Below are positions 1-8,686 of a stretch of 64,000 nucleotides of DNA, piece after piece; position 1 is the stretch's first letter; every line of letters begins with the position of its first letter. This stretch comes from Leisingera aquaemixtae (GTDB taxonomy: Bacteria > Pseudomonadota > Alphaproteobacteria > Rhodobacterales > Rhodobacteraceae), in assembly GCF_019801145.1 (NCBI RefSeq), contig NZ_JAHVJQ010000005.1:351770-415769 (forward strand), written 5' to 3'. The position numbers were made by a program, and so were the translations under genes. The notes beneath the pieces were generated by a model. It had not been told where the DNA came from and searched no databases. It saw nothing but the letters and a program-made list of their open reading frames with translations.

Positions 1-1
1 G

Positions 2-991
2 TTTGAGGCCTATAAGGTTCTGTTTCTGGAATCCTTCCTGAATTACTGGGGTTTCTCCAATACTTTGGTCAAAGCCTCGCCGATGCTTCTGGCGGGGCTG
101 GCCGTGATCATTCCGATGCGCGCCGGTGTGTTCAACATCGGTGGCGAGGGACAGATCTATATTGGCGGGTTGTTCGGCGCCGTCTTTGCTTTGGCGGTCC
201 CCGATCTGCCCGGTCTATTGGGCGTGCCGCTGATATTTTTCGCCGCCGCCGTCGGCGGGGCGTTCTGGGCGGCAATTCCTGCTTATCTCAAAGCCTATCG
301 GGGCACGAATGAGGTCATTGTCACGCTGCTGATGAACTTCATTGCGATCCACATCGTCAGCTACGCCGTGGCCGGGCCGCTATTGGCCGAAGGCGCGCCA
401 TATCCTTATTCGGAGGAAGTCTCAGAAGCCTATCGCCTGCCTATTCTGATGCCGCGATCTGATACCCATGTGGGCTTTGTGTTCGGGCTGGCCATGACGG
501 TCATCTTGTATTTCTGGCTGCGCTTCACGCCATCGGGTTTCCAGCTGGACCTTGTGGGGCGTAATGCGCGCGCTGCGGCCTATGCCGGTGTGGACCAGAA
601 AAAGACCGTCATCCGCGCCATGTTGATTGGCGGCAGCCTTGCAGGCATGGCCGGCGCAATCGAGGTGATCGGGTTGAAGTACCGCCTGTTCCACCTGTTT
701 AGCGATGGCTACGGCTATGACGGAATTGTCGTCGCATTCCTTGCGGCTCTTAACCCAATTGTCGCGCCTTTGACCGCGCTGTTCCTTGCCGGGCTCTCTG
801 CCGGCGCGGGAACGATGCAACGTGCCGTCGGGGTCGACAGTTCCGTCATCGAAGTGGTCGAGGGGCTCGTCGTGGTTCTTGTCGCCGCCGCCCTCGTGAC
901 ACCGCGAACCAGGTCAACATCCATTCTGAAACCCCTGGCAAGAAACCTGCGGCTGCGCCGCCAAACACAGCGCCAAAAGAAAGAGGCATAG
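2..991 (+). CDS. ABC transporter permease, nucleoside/BMP type (5' end outside window)
   Basis: Inner-membrane permease of a BMP-type (nucleoside/purine) ABC importer. The reading frame is open from base 2, so the true start lies upstream. The TTG at 65 is only the first possible start inside the window and I do not favour it. About 329 residues are visible, strongly hydrophobic with many membrane spans. Two stretches are typical of BPD_transp_2 permeases: NIGGEGQIYIGG near the start and GRNARAAAYAGV in the ATPase-contact loop. It is followed after 3 bp by a second permease of the same family and then by the binding protein, so it belongs to one operon. The substrate class is inferred from family and neighbours. 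Base composition is lower in GC than the genes after 4656. Confidence 0.9.
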   Translation, partial: FEAYKVLFLESFLNYWGFSNTLVKASPMLLAGLAVIIPMRAGVFNIGGEGQIYIGGLFGAVFALAVPDLPGLLGVPLIFFAAAVGGAFWAAIPAYLKAYRGTNEVIVTLLMNFIAIHIVSYAVAGPLLAEGAPYPYSEEVSEAYRLPILMPRSDTHVGFVFGLAMTVILYFWLRFTPSGFQLDLVGRNARAAAYAGVDQKKTVIRAMLIGGSLAGMAGAIEVIGLKYRLFHLFSDGYGYDGIVVAFLAALNPIVAPLTALFLAGLSAGAGTMQRAVGVDSSVIEVVEGLVVVLVAAALVTPRTRSTSILKPLARNLRLRRQTQRQKKEA

Positions 992-994
992 GCT

Positions 995-1927
995 ATGATT
1001 GATCTTGTTTTGCTGGGCGACGTCCTTGCCGGAACCGCCCGATTGGGTACGCCAATTGCTTTTGCTGCCCTTGGCGGGGTGATTGCGGAACGTGGCGGGC
1101 TGTACAACATCGGCCTCGAAGGTCAGATCCTAGCCGGAGCGCTTGGTGCTGCTGCTGGTTCTTTCGCAACGGGCTCCGCCGTGATCGGGCTCGGATGCGG
1201 GATCATTTGCGGCCTGATCTCTGGCCTGCTGCTTGGGTATATGTCGGTCCGGCTGCGCATCAACCAGCTGGTTGGCGGTATCGCGCTCAACCTGCTGCTG
1301 GCCGGTCTCACAGCTTTTCTGTCCCGTCAGATATTCGGGGCTCAGGCCGGAGGGGCGCGGGTAAAGGGGTTCTCGCAGATCGATATTCCCTTCTTGTCAG
1401 ATCTTCCCGTCGTTGGCCCGTCCCTGTTTTCCCAGGATCCGCTGTTCTACCTTTTGATCGGATTGGCAATAGCAGCCTGGTTCTGGCTGATGAAATCCCA
1501 CAAGGGTCTGGACCTGCGCGCCGTTGGCGAAAACCCGAAGGCTGCGGACTTGGCCGGGGTGCCTGTCTTTCGCATGCAATATCTCGCAATTGCAGTCAGC
1601 GGAGCCCTCGCGGCGCTGGCCGGGGTGCATCTGGTCTTGTCGCAAGTCTATGTGTTTGCGGAAGGCATGAGCGCGGGCAAAGGCTTCATAGCGCTTGCGG
1701 CAATCATCTTGGGACGTTGGTCGCCCATTGGCGCGATTTGCGCGGCGCTTTTCTTCGGCTTCTGTGATGCGGTGCAGTTCAAACTGCAATTCACCTCGCC
1801 AGAGATTCCCTATCAGCTCTTCCTGATCTTGCCTTACCTCGCATCGCTCATCGCACTCGTAGTCCTCGGCGCCAAGGCCAGCGCACCTGCAAGCGTCGGA
1901 CTGCCCTACGACCGGGAGCATCGATAA
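995..1927 (+). CDS. ABC transporter permease, nucleoside/BMP type
   Basis: Second permease (310 aa) of the same importer, forming the transmembrane pore with the preceding gene product. It carries the family motifs NIGLEGQILAG near residue 35 and GENPKAADLAGV in the cytoplasmic loop, with about eight hydrophobic segments. The length is normal for YufQ/NupQ-like permeases. ATG at 995 starts 3 bp after the upstream stop, which implies translational coupling. The binding-protein gene starts 89 bp downstream. The ATPase gene is not in the window and is presumably upstream of base 1. The solute is likely a nucleoside or purine, by family only. Confidence 0.92.
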   Translation: MIDLVLLGDVLAGTARLGTPIAFAALGGVIAERGGLYNIGLEGQILAGALGAAAGSFATGSAVIGLGCGIICGLISGLLLGYMSVRLRINQLVGGIALNLLLAGLTAFLSRQIFGAQAGGARVKGFSQIDIPFLSDLPVVGPSLFSQDPLFYLLIGLAIAAWFWLMKSHKGLDLRAVGENPKAADLAGVPVFRMQYLAIAVSGALAALAGVHLVLSQVYVFAEGMSAGKGFIALAAIILGRWSPIGAICAALFFGFCDAVQFKLQFTSPEIPYQLFLILPYLASLIALVVLGAKASAPASVGLPYDREHR

Positions 1928-2016
1928 ATCTCAGCCGTGACGTGAGAAACCATCGTTTTTCACGTCGCGATCCTCCCGTCACCCTGACAACACATATCCA
2001 ATATGGGAGAACAACA

Positions 2017-2970
2017 ATGCAATTGATGTCCAAACTATTGGCGGGGCTTGCGGCACTGATGTTGGCCGGGCCTGCGGCCGCTGACGGGATCGAACGCGCC
2101 GCGATCGTTATGCCCGGATCGATTTCTGATAATGGCTGGAACCAAGCCGGATTCGAAGGTCTCACCAAGGCAGGTGAAGCGCTTGGCTTTGAAGCCGCCT
2201 TTTCCGAAAGCGTGCATCAGCCGGAACAAATCGAAGTCCTGAGTGACTACGCACGCCGGGGATATGACCTTGTGATCGGTCACGGCGGAGAATTCCAGGA
2301 CGCAGTGGAACGTGTCGCAGCCCGCTTCCCGGAAACCATGTTTATGGTGAACAACGGACTGGGCACAAAAGACAACATTGCCAACGCGGATTTCTATTTC
2401 AGCCAAATCGCTTATCTGATGGGCTACGTTGCAGGCTCCATGTCAGACACAGGCACCATCGGCATCATCGCGGCGCAGCAGTTCAAGTTCACGACCGACA
2501 CGGTTGCTGGCTACGAAGCGGGCGCCAAAGCGGCCAATCCGGACGTCAGAGTTCTGGTTACCTGGACCGGCGACTGGGATGACATCGCCAAGGGCAAAGA
2601 AGCTGCCTTGAACCAAATTTCCCAAGGCGCCGATGTCGTCTGGCCGACAATGGACAGTGCGACGCTGGGCTCCATGCAGGCCGTTCAGGAAAAAGGCGTG
2701 TATGGCATCGGCATCTATCGTGATGCGATCAACGAATGGCCGGAAATCCTGCAGTCCGCTATTCTGGATGTCCGAGGCAACATGCGGTCCTACCTGGAAC
2801 TGGCAGCTGCCGGCAAACTGGAAGGTGCGCTCTACCGGGCGGATATGGGCAATGAATTGGCCATGCGGATCGGGTCGTTCCACCCAGATATCCCGGTGGG
2901 CGTTGTGGATGAAGTCAACAAACTGATCGACGCCATGAAGTCCGGCACTTTGGTTGTAAATCCACAATAA
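2017..2970 (+). CDS. BMP family ABC transporter substrate-binding protein
   Basis: Periplasmic binding protein (317 aa) that captures the solute for the two upstream permeases. The start at 2017 is preferred over an upstream GTG at 1942 because GGGAGA lies 6 bp before it and because translation then opens with a clean signal peptide (residues 1 to about 22, ending GPAAA). The mature domain begins with ERAAIVMPGSISDNGWNQAG, a typical Bmp/PnrA (PF02608) opening in which Asp, Asn and Trp contact the nucleoside. The gene ends just before a strong terminator at 3005. Placing the binding protein last in the operon is unusual but occurs in this family. Confidence 0.92.
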   Translation: MQLMSKLLAGLAALMLAGPAAADGIERAAIVMPGSISDNGWNQAGFEGLTKAGEALGFEAAFSESVHQPEQIEVLSDYARRGYDLVIGHGGEFQDAVERVAARFPETMFMVNNGLGTKDNIANADFYFSQIAYLMGYVAGSMSDTGTIGIIAAQQFKFTTDTVAGYEAGAKAANPDVRVLVTWTGDWDDIAKGKEAALNQISQGADVVWPTMDSATLGSMQAVQEKGVYGIGIYRDAINEWPEILQSAILDVRGNMRSYLELAAAGKLEGALYRADMGNELAMRIGSFHPDIPVGVVDEVNKLIDAMKSGTLVVNPQ

Positions 2971-3004
2971 TGCATCCCTAATAATCGCTCCTCCTTTTAC
3001 CCTC

Positions 3005-3028
3005 GCCCCCAAGTCTGGGGGCTTTTTT
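3005..3028 (+). terminator. Rho-independent terminator of the BMP transporter operon
   Basis: A 7-bp GC-rich stem (GCCCCCA/TGGGGGC) with loop AGTC is followed by TTTTTT. It lies 35 bp after the binding-protein stop and just before the IS element. Confidence 0.9.
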
Positions 3029-3193
3029 ATAGCTAGAGAAGTCAATTGATCAGCCCCACCTGAGTGGTCCGGTTTGATTGTTAGTGCATGACCGGCCTTT
3101 GATCCATCAGAACGATGGTTTCCGGCGCGGGTGGGCGATACCCCAGAGCACTGTGTGGTCGCTTGGTGTTGTAGTGTTTCCTCCACTTTTCGA

Positions 3194-4006
3194 TCAGGAT
3201 TTGAGCCTCGCGGAGGCTGTAGAATATCTCACCGTTGAGCAGTTCATCCATTGCCCGGCAGGCGCATGCAAAGCATGCTGCCGAAAGGGGCGGAGCCGGG
3301 CGTTGAAGCTTTCCCAGTACCCGTTCTCCCAGGGTGATCCAGGCTCGATGTAAGCGGTTTTGGCACCAACGGCTGCAATCCAGTCCCGGACAGCCTGGGC
3401 GACGAACTCAGGCCCGTTGTCAGACCGGATACAGGCCGGGATACCGCGCAGGATGAACAGGTCGCTCAAGGCGTCGATCACGTCACCTGAGTTCAGCTTG
3501 CGCTTCACCCGGATCGCCAGGCATTCCCGACTGAACTCATCGAGGATGTTCAGCGTGCGGAAGACCTTGCCATCCTCCGTCCGGCAATGGACAAAGTCAT
3601 AGCTCCAGACGTGATGCCGGTATTCTGGCCGCAGCCGGACACAGGAGCCGTCATTCAGCCACAGACGCCCCTTCTTAGGTTGTTTCATTGGCACTTTCAG
3701 CCCCTCCCGCCGCCATAGTCGTTCGCCCCGTTTGTCGTTGACCTGCCAGCCTGCCCCTCTCAGCAATGCTGCGATCCGCCGATAGCCGTAGCGGCCATAC
3801 TGGCGGGCAAGCACGATCATGTCCGCAACCAGGCGTGCTTCGTCCGCCCGGCTCTTGGGCGGCTTGCGCTGCGTGGATCTGTGTTGCTTCAGGGCGCGGC
3901 AGGCGCGCCGCTCAGACACCCTGAACAGGCTGCGCACATGGTCGAGGCAGGCCCGGCGGCGGGCGGGGCTCAGGGGCTCCGCCCGTTCAGGCCTGAATTG
4001 ATCCAC
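3194..4006 (-). pseudogene. IS3-family transposase OrfB, frameshifted
   Basis: Catalytic (DDE integrase, rve) half of the IS3 transposase. All three catalytic residues are visible: Asp in YDFVHCRTEDG, Asp in IRSDNGPEF and Glu in SPWENGYWESFNARLR. Directly after FNARLR the frame diverges from the family because of about 41 inserted bases. The expected tail (DELLNGEIFYSLREAQ and the end VLMDQRP) is still encoded in another frame down to about 3090, which shows that the original gene was longer. Translation of orfB normally needs a -1 frameshift from orfA; the orfB frame is indeed open upstream of its GTG at 4006 into the end of orfA. Confidence 0.85.
3248..3290. repeat. Small hairpin insertion inside the transposase gene
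   Basis: About 41 bp that have no counterpart in IS3 transposases. The core is GCATGC-AAA-GCATGC, flanked by the short inverted pair CGGCA/TGCCG. Removing it restores the normal OrfB frame (FNARLR then DELLNGEIF). It therefore looks like a miniature palindromic element or misrepair product that inactivated the IS after it had arrived. Its exact borders are uncertain by a few bases. Confidence 0.6.
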
Positions 4007-4017
4007 AGGATCAATTC

Positions 4018-4302
4018 CTAGACGGCCATCACTCCCTTCGCAGCTTCCGTCAGGATGAGCTTGTCCAGGGTCAGGTCCGAGACGGTACGACGCAGCCTTT
4101 CGTTTTCTTTCTGCAATCGTTTGAGTTCCCTGAGTTGGTCGGTTCCCTTCCCGCCATACTGTTTGCGCCAGTGGTAATAGGTCTGCTCGGTGATGCGCAC
4201 TTCGCGGATCGCATCCACCCGCGCCATCCCTTGCCCGACAAGCACCTCAACCTGCCGCAGCTTCGTGACAATTTCTTCGGGTTTGTGCCGCTTCGTTCCC
4301 AT
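4018..4302 (-). CDS. IS3-family transposase OrfA
   Basis: Small DNA-binding half of the IS3 transposase (94 aa). It opens MGTKRHKPEEIV and contains a helix-turn-helix (residues about 10-50) followed by a leucine-zipper-like coiled coil (LRELKRLQKENERLRR). It ends a few bases before the orfB start codon and in a different frame, as usual for IS3 elements, where the fusion transposase is made by programmed frameshifting. It is intact, but its partner orfB is broken, so it may act only as a repressor of related copies. Confidence 0.9.
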   Translation of the reverse strand: MGTKRHKPEEIVTKLRQVEVLVGQGMARVDAIREVRITEQTYYHWRKQYGGKGTDQLRELKRLQKENERLRRTVSDLTLDKLILTEAAKGVMAV

Positions 4303-4358
4303 TCTGATCCTCCGTTTAACTAAACATAACGGCGGACCACTTCACTGGGGGAGGATCA

Positions 4359-4579
4359 GGGGCGCGCGGATTGCATATCCCAGGAGTCGTGGCAGGGCAT
4401 CGACGGGCTGCGCCCACCCTGCTTTGCCCTCCGGAAGACACGAGGTCTTCCGAAGTGAAAATCAGGGAAGGCTTCGCCACTGGCGGAACAGGAGGCGCGA
4501 GCGGGGATGTTGGAGACACGAAAAAGGAAAGGTTCTGTCTCTAATGGCAAAACTATGTGTCGCCCGACAAATTGGGAAG
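4359..4579. other. Intergenic stretch between IS element and tRNA-Arg
   Basis: No gene can be supported here. The only structure I see is a short perfect hairpin, CGGAAGAC with loop ACGAG and GTCTTCCG, near 4432-4452. The open frames that cross this stretch lack ribosome-binding sites and family features. Confidence 0.6.
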
Positions 4580-4656
4580 TGGCGGACCGAGGAGGATTCG
4601 AACCCCCGACCCCTTGATTCGTAGTCAAGTACTCTATCCAGCTGAGCTATCGGTCC
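4580..4656 (-). tRNA. tRNA-Arg (anticodon ACG)
   Basis: A 77-nt cloverleaf on the minus strand. The acceptor stem is GGACCGA/TCGGTCC, the D arm contains AGCTCAGCTGGATAGAG, and the anticodon loop CTACGAA carries anticodon ACG (A34 is normally edited to inosine to read CGN codons). The T arm contains GGTTCGAATCC, the discriminator base is G, and CCA is encoded. The region just past its 3' end holds the IS and the lower-GC transporter operon, as often seen where islands integrate at tRNA genes. Confidence 0.97.
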
Positions 4657-4756
4657 ACTGCGGCGGGGTTTAATCATAGCATCGCAGAGTCGCAACCCCA
4701 AAAACAAAAATAGTGCCCTGCCCTGCAACTTTCCGGCGCAGGCGCCCCAGACTGGG

Positions 4757-6142
4757 TCAAAGCGTGCCGTCCCCCTTGGGCAGGCAGATCTCGAACACGG
4801 TGCCCTCGGGGCCGGTTTTCTGCAGCTTCACGGTGCCGCCGTGGCCGCGGGCCAGTTCGTCGGCAATTGCCAGCCCCAGACCGGTGCCGCCCTTGCGGGC
4901 GCCGCCCTGGAACGGGGTGAACAGGTTGTCCTGCGCCCGTTTCGGCAGCCCCGGACCGGTGTCCGCCACAGTGATGTACCAGGCGTCTTCCTCTTCGCGC
5001 GCATCCACTGTGATCTGCCCCGGCTTGCCGGCCGCCGCGATGGCCTGGCGGGCATTGCGCACCAGGTTCAGGACGATGCGGAACAACTGCTCCGGGTCGG
5101 CGCGCAGCATCATCGGCTTGGGCACCGCGTTGACGATCTCCACCGTCTCGCTGTCCGCCGCCAGCAGCTCGCTCTCGGCGATATCGGCAGTGATTTCATG
5201 CAGGCAGACCACGCCGAAGGTCGGCGACGGCTCTTCTGCCCGGCCGAAGGCCAGGGTGCCCTCGCACAAGGACACCGCGCGGGTGATCGAATTCACCAGC
5301 TTCGGCGCCAGGCGGCGCACCAGCGGGTCCTCGCTCATCTCGATGCGGTCGGTGAACAGCTGCGCCGAGGTCAGGATGTTGCGCAGGTCGTGGCTCACCT
5401 TGGCCACCGCCCCGCCCAATTGCGCCAGCCGCTCGCGCTGCTTCAGCGCATGGGTCAGCTCGGTCTGCAGCTGCATCAGCGCTTCCTCAGCCTCGCGCAG
5501 CTCCGCCACGCTGGAGCTGGGATGGATGATGCCGCGCGCATCCTCCGGCGCCGCCGCATAGCGCTGCATGTAGCCGACCACGCTCTTGATCGGCTTCACC
5601 AGCACGATGCGCACCGCCCCGAACAAGAGCACCGCGGTAATGACAGAGATCACCGCCGACAGGATCAGGATCCGCACCCCGTAGTCGATCATCGCCGCGC
5701 GCAGCGGCGCGGTTTCCATGGTGACCTCGATCAGCAGGCCCGCCTCGCGCACCGGCGCGCCGATCACCCGGATGACCTCGTTGCCGGGCGTCACCAGCCG
5801 CAGCAGCGCATCGCGGATCAGCGTCATCGCCCCGGCCATGCGCAGGTCATAGGTGGCGGTGATCTGCCCCGGGATCGGCGAGGCCAGCATCAGCTGGCGG
5901 ATCTCGTCGCGGCGCAGCACCACGTTGTAAACGCCCGCGTTCTCCAAGAGCTCCGCTTCCAGCTCGGTCTCCAGCATGTCATCGGCCAACAGCGCGAGCG
6001 ACGCGATCTGCGCCCGTTCCAGCCGGTCGGCCAGGTAGTCCTCGCGGAACCGCGCGATCGAGGGGACAAAGATCAGCACCTCGGCCAGCATCACGAAGAC
6101 CGTGGTCAGGATCAGGAATCTGCCCGATAGCGTGTTGAGCAT
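4757..6142 (-). CDS. Membrane sensor histidine kinase
   Basis: Two-component sensor kinase (461 aa). It has one membrane span near residues 8-28, a periplasmic sensor region of about 120 residues, a second span near 153-178, a HAMP-like linker and coiled coil, then the kinase core. The phospho-acceptor is His251 in VSHDLRN. The N box is LNLVRNARQA around 358-367, G1 is DTGPGLP (394-400) and G2 is GGTGLGLAI (418-426). All boxes look intact. It is the third gene of a minus-strand operon, starting 15 bp after the stop of the FAD oxidoreductase gene. No response regulator is adjacent, so its partner must be encoded elsewhere. The signal is unknown. Confidence 0.9.
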   Translation of the reverse strand: MLNTLSGRFLILTTVFVMLAEVLIFVPSIARFREDYLADRLERAQIASLALLADDMLETELEAELLENAGVYNVVLRRDEIRQLMLASPIPGQITATYDLRMAGAMTLIRDALLRLVTPGNEVIRVIGAPVREAGLLIEVTMETAPLRAAMIDYGVRILILSAVISVITAVLLFGAVRIVLVKPIKSVVGYMQRYAAAPEDARGIIHPSSSVAELREAEEALMQLQTELTHALKQRERLAQLGGAVAKVSHDLRNILTSAQLFTDRIEMSEDPLVRRLAPKLVNSITRAVSLCEGTLAFGRAEEPSPTFGVVCLHEITADIAESELLAADSETVEIVNAVPKPMMLRADPEQLFRIVLNLVRNARQAIAAAGKPGQITVDAREEEDAWYITVADTGPGLPKRAQDNLFTPFQGGARKGGTGLGLAIADELARGHGGTVKLQKTGPEGTVFEICLPKGDGTL

Positions 6143-6157
6143 GAAGCGGCCTTCAGT

Positions 6158-7576
6158 TCATGAAATCCAGCGCTGAACAAAGCGCACGGCGCGTTTAACA
6201 AAGTTACTCTCAAACAGGCGCGGAGAAAAATAGGCCCCCGCCGCCCGTTTGTTAATCTCGCTTATACTGGGATAAGGCGCAACCATTGCAGCAACTTGGC
6301 TCATTTTCAGATTGTTGGCGATGGCCATTGACCACAACCCGATCAGCTCTCCTGCCTGATGGCCCGCGATGGTGGCGCCGACCGGGCGGCCCTTGAACAC
6401 CATCACCTTGATGAAGCCCGCGGCCTTGCGCTCGGCAATGGCGCGGTCGTTGTGGTTGTAGCCGAACCGCGCCACCTCCAGCTTGACGCCATAGCGGTCG
6501 CGCGCCTGCATCTCGGTCAGCCCAACCTGCGCCAGCTCAGGGTCGGTATAGGTGGCCCAGGGGATATGGCTGGTCTTCGTCTTCGACGGCAGGCCGAACA
6601 GGGCGGAGCGGATGATGACGCTGGCGTGATAGCCCGCCACATGGGTGAACTGCATCCCCCCCGCCACATCGCCGATGGCATAGACACGCTTGTTGGTGGT
6701 GAGCAGGCTCTCGTCCACCTTGATGCCATTGCTGTGCGTTTCGATTCCCGCCGCCGCAAGGTTCAGCCGCTCTATGTTGACCTTGCGCCCCACCGCCATC
6801 AGCAGATGCGAGCCTCGGAACATGCTGCCGTCCCTGGTTTCGACCTCGATCGCGCCCGCCTGCCCGCCAACGCGGGAAACCATGGCGCCCTCGGCAATCT
6901 CCACGCCTTCATTGCGCAAGGCATCCAGCACCAGCGCCGCGGCCTCCGGGTCGTCCTTGCCCAGCGCCCTGAAGCCTTCGATCACCGTCACCTTGCAGCC
7001 CAGCCGCACATGCGCCTGCGCCATCTCCATGCCGATCGGGCCGCCGCCGACGATCAGCAAATGCGCAGGCTTCTCGCGCAGGTCGAACAGCGTTTCATTG
7101 GTTTCATAGGGCACCTTGTCCAGCCCCGGAACCGGCGGCACCAGCGGCGACGACCCAGTGGCAATCACCACCCGCCGCGCGGTGATGCGGTAGTCTCCGG
7201 CGGCTACCTCAGTTTCCGAAATAAAATGCCCGTACTCGCGGATCACCCGCACGCCGAGACCCTCGAACCGCTCCTGGCTGTCGACCGGGGCGATGGTTTC
7301 GATGACCTGATGCACATGGTCCTTGGCCGCCGTGTAGTCCGGTTGCGCAGCCTGATCCGCAACGCCGAAATCCGCAGTATGCGACTGGCCATAAGCCGCC
7401 TTGGCGCTTGCCAGCAGCGCCTTGGAAGGCACACAGCCGTAATTCAGGCAGTCGCCGCCCATCTTGTGGCCTTCCAGCAGCACCACATCGGCGCCCATCT
7501 GGCTGGCCCCGGCCGCCACCGACAGCCCGCCGGAGCCGGCCCCGATGACCAGAAGATCGCATGTGATGCTATTCAT
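6158..7576 (-). CDS. FAD-dependent pyridine nucleotide-disulfide oxidoreductase (mercuric reductase-like)
   Basis: Class I flavoprotein disulfide reductase (472 aa). The FAD-binding GxGxxG is in VIGAGSGG at the N-terminus, the redox-active pair is CLNYGC, the NAD(P)-binding loop is VGGGPIGMEMA, the second FAD motif is YAIGDVAGG, and a C-terminal dimerisation domain follows. It resembles mercuric reductase and lipoamide dehydrogenase but lacks the N-terminal heavy-metal domain and the C-terminal Cys pair of true MerA, so mercury reduction is doubtful and the substrate is unknown. The start at 7576 follows AAGGA and skips about 39 unsupported upstream residues. It lies 2 bp after the TVP38 gene, a pairing common in many bacteria. 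Confidence 0.9.
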   Translation of the reverse strand: MNSITCDLLVIGAGSGGLSVAAGASQMGADVVLLEGHKMGGDCLNYGCVPSKALLASAKAAYGQSHTADFGVADQAAQPDYTAAKDHVHQVIETIAPVDSQERFEGLGVRVIREYGHFISETEVAAGDYRITARRVVIATGSSPLVPPVPGLDKVPYETNETLFDLREKPAHLLIVGGGPIGMEMAQAHVRLGCKVTVIEGFRALGKDDPEAAALVLDALRNEGVEIAEGAMVSRVGGQAGAIEVETRDGSMFRGSHLLMAVGRKVNIERLNLAAAGIETHSNGIKVDESLLTTNKRVYAIGDVAGGMQFTHVAGYHASVIIRSALFGLPSKTKTSHIPWATYTDPELAQVGLTEMQARDRYGVKLEVARFGYNHNDRAIAERKAAGFIKVMVFKGRPVGATIAGHQAGELIGLWSMAIANNLKMSQVAAMVAPYPSISEINKRAAGAYFSPRLFESNFVKRAVRFVQRWIS

Positions 7577-7578
7577 GT

Positions 7579-8364
7579 TCAGCTGTCCTTCCGTGCTTGG
7601 CCGCGCAGGTTGCCGCGCACCGCTTTCACCAGGATCGGCATCGCCGCCAGCACGCACAGCCCCAGAATCGGCCCGATCACATGCGGCTCCCACAACAGGC
7701 TCAGGTCCGGATCGCCGCCGCGGTCAAAGACCGAGCCGACGCCGACACCAATCCAGGTAAACACGATGGCACCGGGAATGATGCCCGCCGCGGTGGTCCA
7801 CAGGAAGTTGCGGAACTTCACCCCGACCAGCGCGGGCAAGAGATTCGCCACGAAGAACGGCACTGCCGGCACCAGCCGCAGCAGCAAAAGCACCTCGACC
7901 TCGTTTTCCCGCAGCGCCTGTTTCAGCATCTGCACCCGGCCCTCTGCCGCTTCGATCTTGGCGGTCAGAACCGCCCCCAGCCCCATGCGCGCCGCCAGAA
8001 AGATGCCCGCCGCGCCGATGGTGGCAGAGATCACGTTGAACGCGGTGCCGGCCGCCAGCCCGAACAGGAAGCCGCCGGTGACAGAGGCCACCGCCGCGCC
8101 GGGCAGCGAAAACACCACGATCACGATGTAAATTCCCATGAACAGCGCCACCAGGCCAAGATAGTTCTGGTCCCGGAAGCCCATCAGCGCCTCGCGGTTG
8201 TCGCGCAGCGTATCGAAGGTCAGGTAATCCTTCAGCACCACCGCGCCAAGCAGCGCCACCGCCACCACCGCAATCAGCGGCAGATGCCGCGCCAGGCCCG
8301 GCTTGGCGCCGTCCTGTTCCTTGGGCTGGGATTCGGTCTCCGGTATCTCTGTCATGCTGCTCAT
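7579..8364 (-). CDS. TVP38/TMEM64 (DedA-like) family membrane protein
   Basis: Integral membrane protein (261 aa) of the SNARE-associated/VTT family, related to DedA proteins that act as lipid scramblases or transporters. There is a polar N-terminus, then about six hydrophobic segments. The signature region SLPGAAVASVTGGFLFG contains the conserved Pro and Gly residues of the re-entrant loop. The start at 8364 is chosen over an in-frame ATG further upstream because those extra residues look like leader DNA. An alternative ATG exists at 8355. First gene of the operon with the oxidoreductase and the sensor kinase. The function in this organism is not known. Confidence 0.88.
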   Translation of the reverse strand: MSSMTEIPETESQPKEQDGAKPGLARHLPLIAVVAVALLGAVVLKDYLTFDTLRDNREALMGFRDQNYLGLVALFMGIYIVIVVFSLPGAAVASVTGGFLFGLAAGTAFNVISATIGAAGIFLAARMGLGAVLTAKIEAAEGRVQMLKQALRENEVEVLLLLRLVPAVPFFVANLLPALVGVKFRNFLWTTAAGIIPGAIVFTWIGVGVGSVFDRGGDPDLSLLWEPHVIGPILGLCVLAAMPILVKAVRGNLRGQARKDS

Positions 8365-8686
8365 CAGGTCCGTTTCAATTGCGCTGTGTCTGTTGCTACG
8401 TGTTAAATGGCTGTTCCGCGAGGGAGGTTCCGCCTGCCTCACAGGTGCTTGATCGCATTCCCGGATTCCGTGAGGTTTATGGCAGAATCAGCCGCCCCAT
8501 GTTACGTCCGCACCGTCCGGGCAGGCCGTCCGGGGGCGGATTTTGGCAGAAATGTTGCACTTTGCCCGGAAAAGGCGGCTTGCGGGGTTTGACTTAGCCG
8601 CCATTCCCTCCTAAAGACCGGGCTTCGAGATAGACCCCGGGCGGGCGATTCCGCGCACCCGAAGAAAAAATGTGGAGACCGGAGCG
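8365..8686. other. Divergent intergenic region between TVP38 gene and rpmH
   Basis: 322 bp without a supportable gene. The right part holds the rpmH promoter. The left part must contain the promoter of the TVP38 operon, but I could not assign clear hexamers. A short direct repeat of CCGTCCGGG lies near 8513-8537. Confidence 0.5.
8589..8617 (+). promoter_or_regulatory. Promoter of rpmH operon
   Basis: -35 TTGACT (8589-8594), a 17-bp spacer and -10 TAAAGA (8612-8617). The predicted start gives a leader of about 65 nt before rpmH. Confidence 0.7.

Larger units (their letters stand above)
3047..4358 (-). mobile_element. IS3-family insertion sequence (defective)
   Basis: About 1.3 kb bounded by imperfect inverted repeats. 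The left end starts TGATCAGCCCC and reads into TGAGTGGTCCG at 3061. The right end, read on the minus strand, starts TGATCCTCCCCC and reads into TGAAGTGGTCCG. The termini follow the IS3 rule of 5'-TG...CA-3'. It carries orfA (4018-4302) and orfB (3194-4006) in different frames. I see no convincing target-site duplication (left flank ...CAAT, right flank GGGG...). A hairpin insertion near 3248-3290 breaks orfB, so the element is probably not autonomous. The ends are inferred from the inverted repeats only. Confidence 0.8.

Noticed and set aside
4190..4624. 144-codon plus-strand frame across the IS end and tRNA-Arg
   Set aside because: Runs through a tRNA gene and an inverted repeat, with no homology features.
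4841..6130. Long plus-strand open frame (429 codons) opposite the sensor kinase
   Set aside because: Rich in His, Arg and Gln, with no family motif or ribosome-binding site; it mirrors the codon bias of the kinase gene.
6359..8131. 590-codon plus-strand frame opposite the oxidoreductase and TVP38 genes
   Set aside because: Spans two real genes and their junction and has the typical shadow composition.
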